Assembly (NCBI GenBank): GCA_026545765.1 | Contig: CM048839.1 | Coordinates: 47,228,677-47,292,676 of the forward strand | Length of the DNA stretch: 64,000 nucleotides | Direction of reading: 5' to 3' | From: Plantago major | Lineage: Eukaryota; Streptophyta; Magnoliopsida; Lamiales; Plantaginaceae | Shown here: positions 45,001 through 55,089 of the stretch, piece by piece | How the letters are laid out: each line of letters starts with the position of its first letter | Numbering within the stretch: position 1 is the stretch's first letter | The notes under the pieces: generated by a model | The model's input: only the letters and a program-made list of their open reading frames with translations | Told to the model about the DNA's origin: nothing | Databases searched by the model: none | Position numbers and translations under genes: made by a program

Positions 45001-45226
45001 TGTTAAGGGAAAAAAGAAACGCGAGATCGATTGAAGGAAAGCAAGTTACCTCGTACTCAACCTTGTGCTTCTCGGATTCCTCGAGAGGAATGTAATACTT
45101 TGCCAATCGAGTTTTGCCTTGCCTATTCTGTAGTAGTATGAACCGGATCTGCAATTCAGAGCGAAAGGTAAAACGATTGTGGAACAGAGAATCGAGTAAT
45201 ACAGTTGGAAAACAGGATTTTACCAT
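40334..45226 (-). CDS. AP2S: AP-2 clathrin adaptor complex, sigma subunit, complete
   Basis: Six coding exons on the minus strand, all with GT/AG and in phase: 45,224-45,226 (ATG only), 45,050-45,148, 44,905-44,955, 43,831-44,004, 40,459-40,518 and 40,334-40,375. They total 142 codons plus TGA, the normal length of plant AP-2 sigma (AP17). Markers: [74 protein letters not shown], the hinge [18 protein letters not shown], and the C-terminus [12 protein letters not shown]. It is the small longin-fold subunit of the heterotetramer that recruits clathrin and dileucine cargo at the plasma membrane for endocytosis. Intron 4 is long (43,830-40,519) and holds a Stowaway MITE. No defect seen. Confidence 0.95.
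41987..42015. repeat. AT dinucleotide microsatellite
   Basis: An uninterrupted AT run of 29 bases in intron 4 of the AP-2 sigma gene. Confidence 0.9.
42856..43053. mobile_element. Stowaway MITE in the AP-2 sigma intron
   Basis: Starts CTCCCTCCGTCCC after TA (42,854-42,855) and ends GGACAGAGGGAG; the right-hand TA appears mutated to CA. 198 bp, non-coding. Confidence 0.8.
44005..44904 (-). other. Intron 3 of the AP-2 sigma gene
   Basis: 900-bp intron between exons 3 and 4, with donor GTGAAT and acceptor TTGTAG. No nested gene seen. Confidence 0.75.
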
Positions 45227-45407
45227 TTTCGAGAGATTGGTCGATTGAAAGCAAGGACCCAAAGATCGATAGATCGATCGAATTGTTCAGAGGCTCAAAT
45301 GTGAGAGCTAAATTTGGCGACCTTATGCAAATCGGAATTCTAACAGAGTGTAGTCAAAGGTCAAACACTTGAGCTAACTATTCAATCTAAATTCTTCATT
45401 TTTACTT

Positions 45408-46568
45408 GAGAAATTTTTTTTTTCACTAATAACTTTTGCCCGTTGTTGAACTTACCCCACAACCTTTTTTTTTAGCATTTCACACCAAAAAGTTTATAAA
45501 AATTCTAACATTACACAAAGGTTGGATGGCCGTTAACTTACCGTTAACTTATTTTTAAATTACACCAAAACCTTTGAAAAAACTTGTCTTCGCCACCAGA
45601 ACCTTTCTATAAAGTAATAATTTATTCATTTTGAAATTTTTTAAATTTTATTCCAACAAAAAGAACACAAGAAGAGTTCCGAAAAATAAGGATTACAATC
45701 CGAGTCACAAACCAACAACGACACTTTACTTTACAACCACGTGTTTACATACCAAACCATATCCTATCCCTAAGAGAATAGAGAATGATCAACTCTTATC
45801 ACTCACTCCATAAACATGATACACTAGTGTATTTTGTCTACTAAACACACTTTCTTTATTTGTTTGCTAAATATAACAATAAGTTTCTTTTATGATAGAT
45901 ATAACAATAAGATACTGCATATGTATCTGACGAATGTGAAATTCCATAGTACACGGATAAAAAATGATAAAATTTACTAGTATATTAATTGGCATACATT
46001 ATGTCTATAAAATTAAGTGTTCGAACTCTCTTTACATTCCATCCCTCAATTAGTTGCTTCAATAAAATTACAAAAATGAAGGCACAAAATATATATGCTC
46101 GTTCCACATACATATAAGTAGCTTTGTGTCATTTTTTTGATCCAATCACAGGAAGATACACTATTGGCAGGGGTACATATGCAGTTCCTTAAATCACTAC
46201 ACTGAACCAACAAATTATATGAAGATTTTGATTGCAAAAGGCAAAAGTCATGGCAAATACGATGCATATTCCAACCATCACTAGACTAGCAACCCCAAAC
46301 AATTCATGCGAACATATATATATTTTGATTACTCAAATCAATCAAGAAAGGTTCTGGTGTGATTTTAAAAACAAAAAAAGGTTTTGGTAGCGGGTGTAAA
46401 TTTTTGAAAAGGTTTTGGTGTGATTTAAAATACAAACTTAACGGACGTCAATTTTTGGTGTAACGTCAAAATATTACTAAAAGTTTTGGTGTGAAATGCA
46501 AAAAAAAAAAGTTTGTGGGGTAAGTTCAAAAACAGGCAAAAGTTATTAGTGCAAAAAAAAATTTACTC
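45408..46568. mobile_element. MULE-type MITE with long terminal inverted repeats
   Basis: 1,161 bp flanked by a perfect 9-bp duplication TTTTTACTT (45,399-45,407; 46,569-46,577), the Mutator signature. The ends GAGAAATTTTTT...CAC and GTG...AAATTTACTC are inverted, and similarity continues inward for about 200 bases (AATAACTTTTGCC, GAACTTACCCCACAA, ATTTCACACCAAAA and their complements). The repeats contain short internal duplications of AAAGGTTTTGGTGTGATTT. The core has no transposase. It begins about 180 bases upstream of the AP-2 sigma ATG, in the promoter region. Confidence 0.88.
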
Positions 46569-46577
46569 TTTTTACTT

Positions 46578-46849
46578 TTAGGCTCCGTTTGTTAGCAAGT
46601 CTTTTTACAATTCAGTCCACTACTAATTATTTTACTTTTTCTGAGAGTATTAAAGGTTTATCCATCCGTCCAGCTAATCTAGTCTCATTTTTTTCAACAT
46701 TGTTTTAAGAAATAAATACTATTTTATTGTTTGTTGTAGGAGACAAAAATGAAGCCCAACGAAAAAAACCAACATGCCTGCTAAAATAAATCGGTCCCTA
46801 AACCCAAAACCAAGCCACCGAAAAAGCTAGGACTCCTCTACAACCTGTT
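46578..46849. other. Short spacer between MITE and LINE fragment
   Basis: AT-rich; TAGGCTCCGTTTG at about 46,579 looks like a hAT-type terminus, but no partner end was found. Confidence 0.45.
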
Positions 46850-47487
46850 GTGATCCAAGAAGGTGGTAGCAGTAGCTCTTTACGGTATAGGAAATGTGGT
46901 CGACTGGTTGGAAGTAAGAAAAAAATTTGTCAGGAGGTGGGTGTTTGTCGGGAGGATAAAGAAAATATTCTTGAGGAGAACAGCTCTGAGAAAATGCAGT
47001 GTGATGACTCTCTTTATGAACCAGAGGCGGAGGGTTTTGTACAACCCTGCCTATCCCAATGAGCTGCATGAGATGGAGCTGTCAAGGTTTGGGCTCTTGG
47101 GATCTTTTGCGAGATTTCCGCCCCAAAATTATCTTTCTCATGGAAACTAAGTTGGATGACCATGTGTTTGACAAATTGCGAGAAAAATTTAATATGTTTG
47201 GTTTATGTGCTGGTTCTATTTGATAAGTCGGGAGGTTTTGGATTACTTGGGAGAAGAATGTTTCGGTTACAATTTTGAGCTTTAACAAAAACCATATTGA
47301 TGCTAATGTTCAACTGGTTGATAGTCCTATTATTTGGAGGTTCGCGAGTTTATATGGTGAACTGTATGCGGGTAAGAGGAAACACACTTTGAGGTTGTTG
47401 AAGACTCACTCGCATAGGGAATGGTGTGTGATGGGAGATTTTTAATGAGATGCTTAATCATGATGATAAATTAGGTGGTGTACCTAC
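46850..47487 (+). pseudogene. LINE fragment, left part: ORF1 tail and ORF2 endonuclease start
   Basis: 46,850-47,062 reads as the tail of a plant LINE ORF1 (GGSSSSLRYRKCGRLVGSKK and an acidic end). ORF2 begins at the ATG at 47,059: MSCMRWSCQGLGSWDLLRDF, FLMETKLDDHVFDKLREKF, then, after a stop and frameshift near 47,222, SGGFWITWEKNVSVTILSF, IIWRFASLYGELYAGKRKHT and EWCVMGDFNEMLNHDDKLGG. These are the endonuclease blocks of an L1-type element. The coding text is cut by the Sirevirus insertion at 47,488 and continues at 62,730. Confidence 0.85.
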
Positions 47488-48356
47488 TGTTAGATATTTT
47501 GTTAGAAATATCTGTTTAGATTTTGATTAGCAACATGATGACTTATCTTAGTCTCAGAAAGGTGATTAGTACTCTTGGTTCACTTGAACATTGTAAAAGA
47601 GGAAACCTACTAAGTATGATAGTCTAGCTAATCTTGTATAGGATGTTAGGTCTCAAAATGTAATTTTTATTTTGTGTAAGAGAAGACCAAGAAGAAGACA
47701 TCCAAGCAGAAAGCTCAACGACATTGAAGACTTGAAGAAAACTGCACAAGATTGTCAATCATTGTTCAGATATCTTAGCCAGATATCTTAAAGACACGAA
47801 TAGTTTCAAACAAACTGTGTCACAAGAGATATCTGAGAAATAAGATACATATCTGAAAACAAGGAAAGTGTCCACAGATATCTATTCTCAGATACCTTGA
47901 GTATAGGAAGTACTTAGCTTGGGAAGCTAGGGAATAACTCAAAGGTTTCTGAGTATAGGAAGTACTTGGCTGTGAAAGCCGGGGAACAACTCAGGGGGAA
48001 CATTTGGTTAGGAACCAATTGTTAAGAATCTTAGAATAGGATTATTGTAAGGAAATCTCAATTATCTGTTCTAGTGAATTCTAGGTCTCTGATAGACCGA
48101 AGTGGATTAGTTGGAGGATTACGCCACCTCCAGATACCACTATACTTGTTGTGTCATTTACGTTTCTGTATTTATACTTCAGCAACACACACACACTTAT
48201 TAACTGTTTCTGCACTTATCTTTATTAAGTCTTCCGCACTCTGATTCTTAGTATCAGATATCTATTCAGATATCTGAGAAATAGTTGTTATCGACAAAAG
48301 TTTTAAAAGACTATTCACCCCCTCTAGTCTTTTACTTTGTCGTTATCTGACCAACA
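47488..48356 (+). repeat. 5' LTR of the Sirevirus
   Basis: 869 bp, from TGTTAGATAT to GACCAACA. It is shorter than its partner at 61,013-62,729. It contains several AGATATCT palindromes. Confidence 0.92.
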
Positions 48357-48358
48357 AG

Positions 48359-48370
48359 TGGGATCAGAAA
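48359..48370 (+). promoter_or_regulatory. Primer-binding site of the Sirevirus
   Basis: TGGGATCAGAAA begins two bases after the LTR; it resembles TGGTATCAGAGC, the complement of the initiator-Met tRNA 3' end used by copia elements. Confidence 0.7.
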
Positions 48371-48474
48371 GGAGGTTCACCATTTTCCAGACCGAACCTA
48401 GATCCCCAGATAGGTGAAGGAACTTTGTCCACTTTTGAGGACTATTTAATTTGTGTGTTAAGTGTGCAGGTATG

Positions 48475-50940
48475 TCTCTGAGTGATGCACCCGTTCTCAA
48501 ACCAGATAACTACGAGAAATGAAAAAATAACATGATGCTCCACCTTGAAGCCATAAGTGACGAGATGATCGAAGTAATAAAGAATGGCCCAATAGTCATT
48601 CAACAACTTAAGCAAGTCATGGAGGTTTCGAGTGGAAGAGACAGAGATCAAAGCGAAGGATCTTCACAAACAGATGCGTCAACTAGTGGAAGATCTACTG
48701 GCCAAGTTATTTACGAACCAAAGCCCAGAGAACTCTGGACATCGGAAGATGCCAAGAGGAATCATCTGGATGGTCAAGCTCGTAACATCATCATCAGATC
48801 GACACCAGAGCACATCTGATGTAAAGCGTAGGGTGCTAAACGGCGAAGTTGCTGGCAACCGATTGAAGAAATCTGCGGGAACCGAAAACCAAGGAAAACA
48901 AGTTCGAAGTTCTAAAGTTGAAATTTTAAAATTTCAAACAAGGTCCCACCGAAACTCGAAGAACTTGATTTGTGTTTACCACTCTCATGAGTGATATGGC
49001 AAGACTGGGAAAGCAATAGATACTCTCACCGAGAAGATTAAGACTATTGTCAAGTCTTAACCACAACCGGGAGCATACTAAATTCTTTTATTTTAACCAA
49101 GGTATGCCAAATATCACTCCAAAGGAACTTTTCTCTCATCTTGCTATCATTGACTATGAGACAACTCGGAGAGAACAAACAACCGAAAAGTTGCGTAATG
49201 TTGCTCTAGTTACTCAAGGAACTTCGAAAGAAGAAAAGCAAGGAGGAGGCGAGGATGCTCTTCTTGCAAAGCAAATGAGTAAATTTGTCACGAGAAATTG
49301 AGAGAAGAAAAGCCAAAGAGAAGTGAAAAAGCATCTAGGCTCAAACTATCACCAAGACAAAAATATGCAAAGCTCATTGAACAAGCCATTTCGTAAAGCA
49401 TCATGTCTCGAGGAAGCGAAATTGAAACGATATCTGTTTCTATTGTCGTAAACCTCGCCACTTCAAGAAGGATTGTCCCCTCAACAAACTAAGGACAAAG
49501 CGACAAGAAAGATAGAAGAATCTTCGAAGAAGCGTAAAGCTTTGTTAATCAAGAAAGAAAGAAAATCCAAATTCAACTAGATGCTCTAGACGTTGAGATG
49601 ATTCAAGATGACAATTCAGATGATTCAACCTACCATCACCGTAATTATGTGGAGTTACTCATGAAATAATCGACTTGACCTCAAGAAGAATGAAATGTGT
49701 GGAGTTCTTTGAAATTGACGGACGGACATCTCCAACATAGAAAAGCGTCTTATGGTGATGAGGTAACACATACTTCTTGCTACACTTATGAAAGTGATGA
49801 AGAGGAAATAAAAATCTAGAAAATCTCAGAAAGAACTTGACATCTATGAAAGAGAATTTCTAATGATCCGAGCTAGAGCGAAAACCTTGAAGAAAAGAAT
49901 TCTCTTGAAAAGGAAAATTCTCAATTAGTTAAAGAATCTGAGAGAAAGGATGCTGAAAATGCATTTCTCAAAGCTCAGATATCTGAGACTGATAAGTCAC
50001 ATGAAGAAGCAATGGCTGAGTTACGAAAGAATTATGAAAATCTTCTTTCTGAAAACAAGGAACTCAAGAAGAAAGAACTATCTTTTCAATCTTATGCCAA
50101 AGCTAGTGACACTCTTTCAAGTACAATCTTACTTAAGAGACCCTTGGAAAAGAAAGGACTTGGGTTGAATACATGCAGATTGTTCTATCACTCTGAATAA
50201 GAGTAAGGAGAAAAGAACATTTGTAAGTACTCAGCAAGACGGTTCCCATGCAATCTATAGTATCGGTGAAAAGACAAAGGTTGTTGACAAAGGAAAGGCA
50301 GTTGCGACTAAACCTTTGTGGGAAAAACAAGTCAAAAACAAAACTGTTGGGTACGTCTCTGAAAAGAAACACAACACTGAAAAGTGTAAACACCCACAGT
50401 GCTATGTCTCTCAAAAAGGTAGAATTGCAGGAGCTGGCAAATTCTCCCATGTCACTTTTTCTGGAAAGAAATTGGATCAACCAGAGACTAGCAAAGCTGC
50501 TGAGAAAAGATCTCAGATAGCTTCAAGTGCTCGAAACGGTATTGGCTACAAAGGCATCGAAAAACAACTTGCTCATGAGTACAAGCAGGAGCAAGAACGA
50601 TGGCTGAAAGCTAGAATTGCTCAAAGCAATTATCAGAAGTGGAAGTTAAATCAAGCCACTGAAAATCTGAATGCCAGGGCTAGAAGAAATCTGGCAAGGA
50701 AGGCTAAGTTTGCTGAAAAGCAAACTCAGAAACCTGACAGGTATCTGAAAGCATCATATGGAGCACCTAGGAACACACCAAGGAAGAAAATAATTCTTAC
50801 TAATGATAACATTCATTCAAAAAGAATTCCTCCTTACGTTCCTGTCAGACAAAAGCATATTTCAAAGAAATTCATTCAAAAATGGATTCCTACTGGAAGA
50901 ACTTTTGATTCTGACGGTTCCATCAAAGATATGAGAACCT
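48475..50940 (+). CDS. gag region of the Sirevirus (fossil)
   Basis: Begins with the copia-type N-terminus (LSDAPVLKPDNYE, with MMLHLEAISDEM soon after). A CCHC knuckle CFYCRKPRHFKKDC lies near 49,438-49,485. Lys/Glu-rich coiled-coil text follows (ELRKNYENLLSENKELKKKE). The second half is basic, with SKKFIQKWIPTGRTFDS near the end. Sirevirus gag is typically long. Broken copy. Confidence 0.8.
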
Positions 50941-50960
50941 AATCTCCTGTTTCCTGTTAT

Positions 50961-51350
50961 GTGCAGAATGCTTCCTGGACTAAAGCACAATGGCTATTTG
51001 ATAGTGGATGCGGAAAGCACATGACAGGAGACAAAGCAAATCTGGTTGATTACAAAGCTTGCAACACAGGACCAGATATCAGATTTGCTGGAGGAGAATT
51101 AAATCCCTCTCTGGGATTTGGCAACGTCAAATTGGGAACTTTAACAATCACTGACGTATTACATGTTAAGGATTTGAAATATAATCTATTTAGCATGAGC
51201 CAGTTTGCAGACAAGGGTTTTACTATAAAATTCAAAGCTAAATACTGCAAACTAATTGACAATGAGTCAAAGCAGACAGTCTTAGTTGGTCGGCGGAAAG
51301 GCAGTCTTTATGTTGCCGATTGGGCATCTGCCACAACTGAAGAATGTCTC
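50961..51350 (+). CDS. Protease region of the Sirevirus (fossil)
   Basis: WLFDSGCGKHMTGDKANL is the copia protease active site (DSG), followed by GNVKLGTLTITDVLHVKDLK and YNLFSMSQFADKGF. Confidence 0.88.
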
Positions 51351-51379
51351 ATGGTGAGTCAATCTGGTCACACAAGAAA

Positions 51380-52320
51380 CCTTTGGTTATGGCACAAAAG
51401 AATGAGTCACTTGAACTTCAAAACTCTGAATAGACTTGCCAAGAAAGAGTTAGTGGTTGGTCTTCCCAGAACATCTTTCAGAAAGGATGGTATCTGTTCT
51501 GCCTGTCAGATGGGGAAACAATCTAAGATCTCTTTCAAGTCCAAAATCAGACACTCTAGTGTTAGACCACTGCAACTTTTACACATGGATCTATTTGAAT
51601 CATCTGTAACTAGTTATGCAGGAAAGAAGTATGGTCCGTTGTTGTAGATGACTTCTCAAGATTCACTTGGGTTGTCTTCAAACACAAATCGATGCTGTGG
51701 TGGAGATACCAAACTTCTTGAAAAGCTTGAAGTCATGAAAATGACAAGGTATCTGCAATCGAATGACCATGTAATCGAGTTTGTCAACCAGTACATAAAG
51801 GAGTTTTGTACCTGCAAAGGTATACAACACCAACTTTCCTCTGTAAGAACACCTCAACAAAATAGTGTTGCAGAAAGGAAAAACAGAACCCTTAAAGAAG
51901 CTGCAAGGACAATGCTAGCTGATCACACTGAGATAAGTGAAATTTATTGGGTTGAAGTCAGACTTGCTACACTCGAGCAGTATGCTTGATAAACAAACAC
52001 CATGACAGACCCCTATGAAATCTTGGTTGGTAGACCCCTAATATCAAACATCCGAGAGTATTTGGTTGTAGATGTTTTGTTCTAAACAATGGGAAAGATT
52101 ATCGAGAACATTTCAACCAAAGGCGGATGAAGGTGTTTTCTTGGCTATTCCACAAACAGCAAAGCTTTACAGAGTTTACAACAAAAGAACAAGAAAAATT
52201 GAAGAATCAGTTCATGTTGTATTCTATGAAGGAAGTAAGAAAACACCTCCTATTGATGAACTCTCAGAAAGGTTCAAAGAACTATTCGAGGATCCTAAAG
52301 AAGAATCCTCGTAAAGGAAA
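51380..52320 (+). CDS. Integrase region of the Sirevirus (fossil)
   Basis: Zinc-binding HHCC text LWHKRMSHLNFKTLNRLAKK and CSACQMGKQ, then the core with LLHMDLFESSVTSYAGKKY and VRTPQQNSVAERKNRTLKEA. The tail includes FLAIPQTAKLYRVYNKRTRK. Copia order (integrase before reverse transcriptase). Confidence 0.88.
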
Positions 52321-52785
52321 AACATCATTATGGAAAGTGAGGATGACTCGACGAGAAAAGCTTGAAAAGCCTAGTAACAACAAGATGACTCACAAACATG
52401 ATGAGGAATTTCCTATGAGTTTTCCAGAAATGGAACAGGTTACTGAGAACCTTCATCATGAAGAGGTATCTGAAAATAAGAATGCTGAAATGCATGTCTC
52501 AGATATCTTTAACACTGAAAAAGTGTCAGATATCCATGACATTTCCCATATGTCAGATATCTCAGATACTGAAAAAGTATCAAATCATAATCTTAGTGAT
52601 TCACATTCAAATCACCTGGATATTGATCCTACTAGCACTAAACCTATGATGAAATGGATCAAAGATCATCCTACAAAGGATATAATTGGACCGATTAATC
52701 AGGGTGTTAGGACTAGGAGAGCAATAGCTGAAAATGCTAACTCTCTCTTTGGATGTTTCATCTCGAATATTGAACCTAAAAATAT

Positions 52786-53670
52786 AGAAGAAGCATTAGG
52801 AGACCAAGACTGGATCTCTGCAATGCAAGAAGAGTTGGATCAATTTGAGAGAAACAAAGTCTGGAAACTAGTTCCATTTATAGAAGGAATATCTGTGATT
52901 GGAACTAAATGGGTTTTCAGAAACAAGATGAATGAATCTGGTGAAATAACGTAAACAAAGCAAGATTGGTTGCTAAGGATTTACTCGGTGAAGGCTTAGA
53001 TTTTGACGAGTCATATGCACCGTTGCCGATTAGATGCAATAAGACTCTTTCTAGCCTTTGACTCATAAAGATTTCAAAGTTTATCAGATGGATGTCAAAA
53101 GTGCATTCCTAAACGGTGAACTTGCAGAAGAAGTTTATGTTGAGCAACCACCTGGCTTTGAAGTTTCCTTAGAAAGTAGAATGGTCTATAAACTACAGAA
53201 AGCTCTGTATGGACTGAAACAGGCTCCAAGAGCATGGTATGACACTTTGGCCAAATACCTTCTGAAAAGTGGTTTCAAGAAAGGTGAAGTTGATAAAACT
53301 TTATTTACCTTAAATCATGATGAGAAACTACTCTTAGTTCAAGTATATGTTGATGACATCATATTTGGATCTAAGGACAAGCAACTTTGTAATGACTTTG
53401 CAAATCTCATGAAAAGCAAGTTTGAGATGAGCATGATGGGAGAAATGAATTATTTCCTAGGATTGCAAGTCAAGCAACTCAATGATGGAATATTCATTAG
53501 TCAAACAAAATATGCAAAAGATATGCTCACAAAATTCAATCTTAAGCCTTCTGAAAAGAATGCTAAGATACCTATGAGCATTGGAACCAAAATGACCTAT
53601 ATTGAATCAGATAAGAGTGTTGAAGAACATAAGTATAGGAAATTGATAGGTTCACTACTTTACCTCCGCA
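52786..53670 (+). CDS. Reverse transcriptase region of the Sirevirus (fossil)
   Basis: Blocks in order: [64 protein letters not shown], the catalytic box [13 protein letters not shown], and [20 protein letters not shown]. Typical Ty1/copia. Confidence 0.9.
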
Positions 53671-53689
53671 AGTAGACACGATATTCAAT

Positions 53690-54298
53690 ATGCCGTTGGA
53701 GTATGTGCTAGATTTCAGACAAATCCAATGCAAACACACTACAACATTGCTATGAAAATATTAAGGTATGTAAAGGGTACAGTAGATGTAGGATTGTGGT
53801 ATCCTAAAGAAAGTGGATTGAGTTTAACTGGGTACTCAGACGACGATTATCTTTGGATCATTGCTTGATAGGAAAAGCACCTCAGGAACTTGTCAATTTC
53901 TGGGTACTAGACTTATCTCATGGTTTAGCAAGAAGCAAAACTCAATTGCAACTTCTACCACAGAGGCTGAATATATTGCTGCTGGTTGTTGTGCAACACA
54001 AATTCTGTGGATACAACAACAACTTAAAGACTATGGACTCGATGAGAAGAAAACTCCCATTTTCTGTGACAACACAAGTGCTATTGCGATTACACAGAAT
54101 CCTAAATTTCATGCCAGAACAAAGCACATTGATGTTAGACATCACTTCATCAGAGACCATGTTGAAAAAGGCAATATAGAGATACTCAAGATTGGCACTG
54201 AAGACCAACTTGCAGATATCTTCACTAAGCCACTACAAGAAAGTAGATTCTTAGCCTTAAGACATAGTCTTGGACTAATGGAACTACCAATGAACTGA
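53690..54298 (+). CDS. RNase H region of the Sirevirus (fossil)
   Basis: DRKSTSGTCQFLGTRLISWF, STTEAEYIAAGCCATQILWI, FCDNTSAIAITQNPKFHART and DQLADIFTKPLQESRF are the copia RNase H blocks. pol ends LGLMELPMN at 54,298. Confidence 0.9.
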
Positions 54299-54310
54299 AA
54301 AAGTTCAGAT

Positions 54311-54393
54311 ATCTGGAACGGGCATCCAGAGAAGAGGTATCTGGAACGGGTATCCAGAAAAGAGAAAAGAGAAATCTGGAACGGGAATCCAGA
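54311..54393 (+). repeat. Three copies of a stem-loop motif just after pol
   Basis: TCTGGAACGGGNATCCAGA occurs at 54,312-54,330, 54,340-54,358 and 54,375-54,393. Each has six-base arms TCTGGA/TCCAGA around a 7-base loop. The variable base lies in the loop while the arms are identical. A looser relative (GAGCGGGAACTC) follows near 54,435. The array starts 13 bases after the end of pol. Confidence 0.85.
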
Positions 54394-55089
54394 AGTCAAA
54401 AAGGATAAAGAGCAAAAAGATAGCTTAAGATCTACGAGCGGGAACTCAGATATCTGAATCATTCTATAAACGGGGAACACAAAAGAGAATAGTATAACTA
54501 TCTGCAGTCAACTACTCTCTTGAAACTCGCACTATTTCTATCTTGATGAAAAACTTGGAAAAATCCTAAGTATAAGACAGATTCAGATGCGAACAGTGTC
54601 CTTGGTCATACAGAATTGTGATTCAGATAGCAAGTCGCCAAAACTCATTAAATGGGCACAATTACACTTGTTGATTGTGATCATTCTTTGAAAGCAATGG
54701 TGACCCTCGATGAAGTTAAGCGATTGATCTGTACGGTGGAAATTAATTCACAGTAAATAGTGGACTGTTGAAATTCAGACATGGCCCACTAAGCATTTAA
54801 TGCCGAACTAGCATTTGCTCACGCTTTGTGCAAATCAGAATACGCATACACAAAATCAATTTGTATGTATTTGTCATTGGGATTCAATTGCTATATATAT
54901 AGGATTTTGGCAAATGAAATCACTTTTGCCTAATCCAAAATTTATCTTACACAAATAGCAAATTCTCTCTTGATTCTCTGCAAACCTCTACAATCTTTGC
55001 AAATCAAGATTAAGTTTTTCCGCAAAGAATTACTGAATCACATCTCTTTCAAACACCAATTTCAATTCCCTACACTATATAAAGAGATG

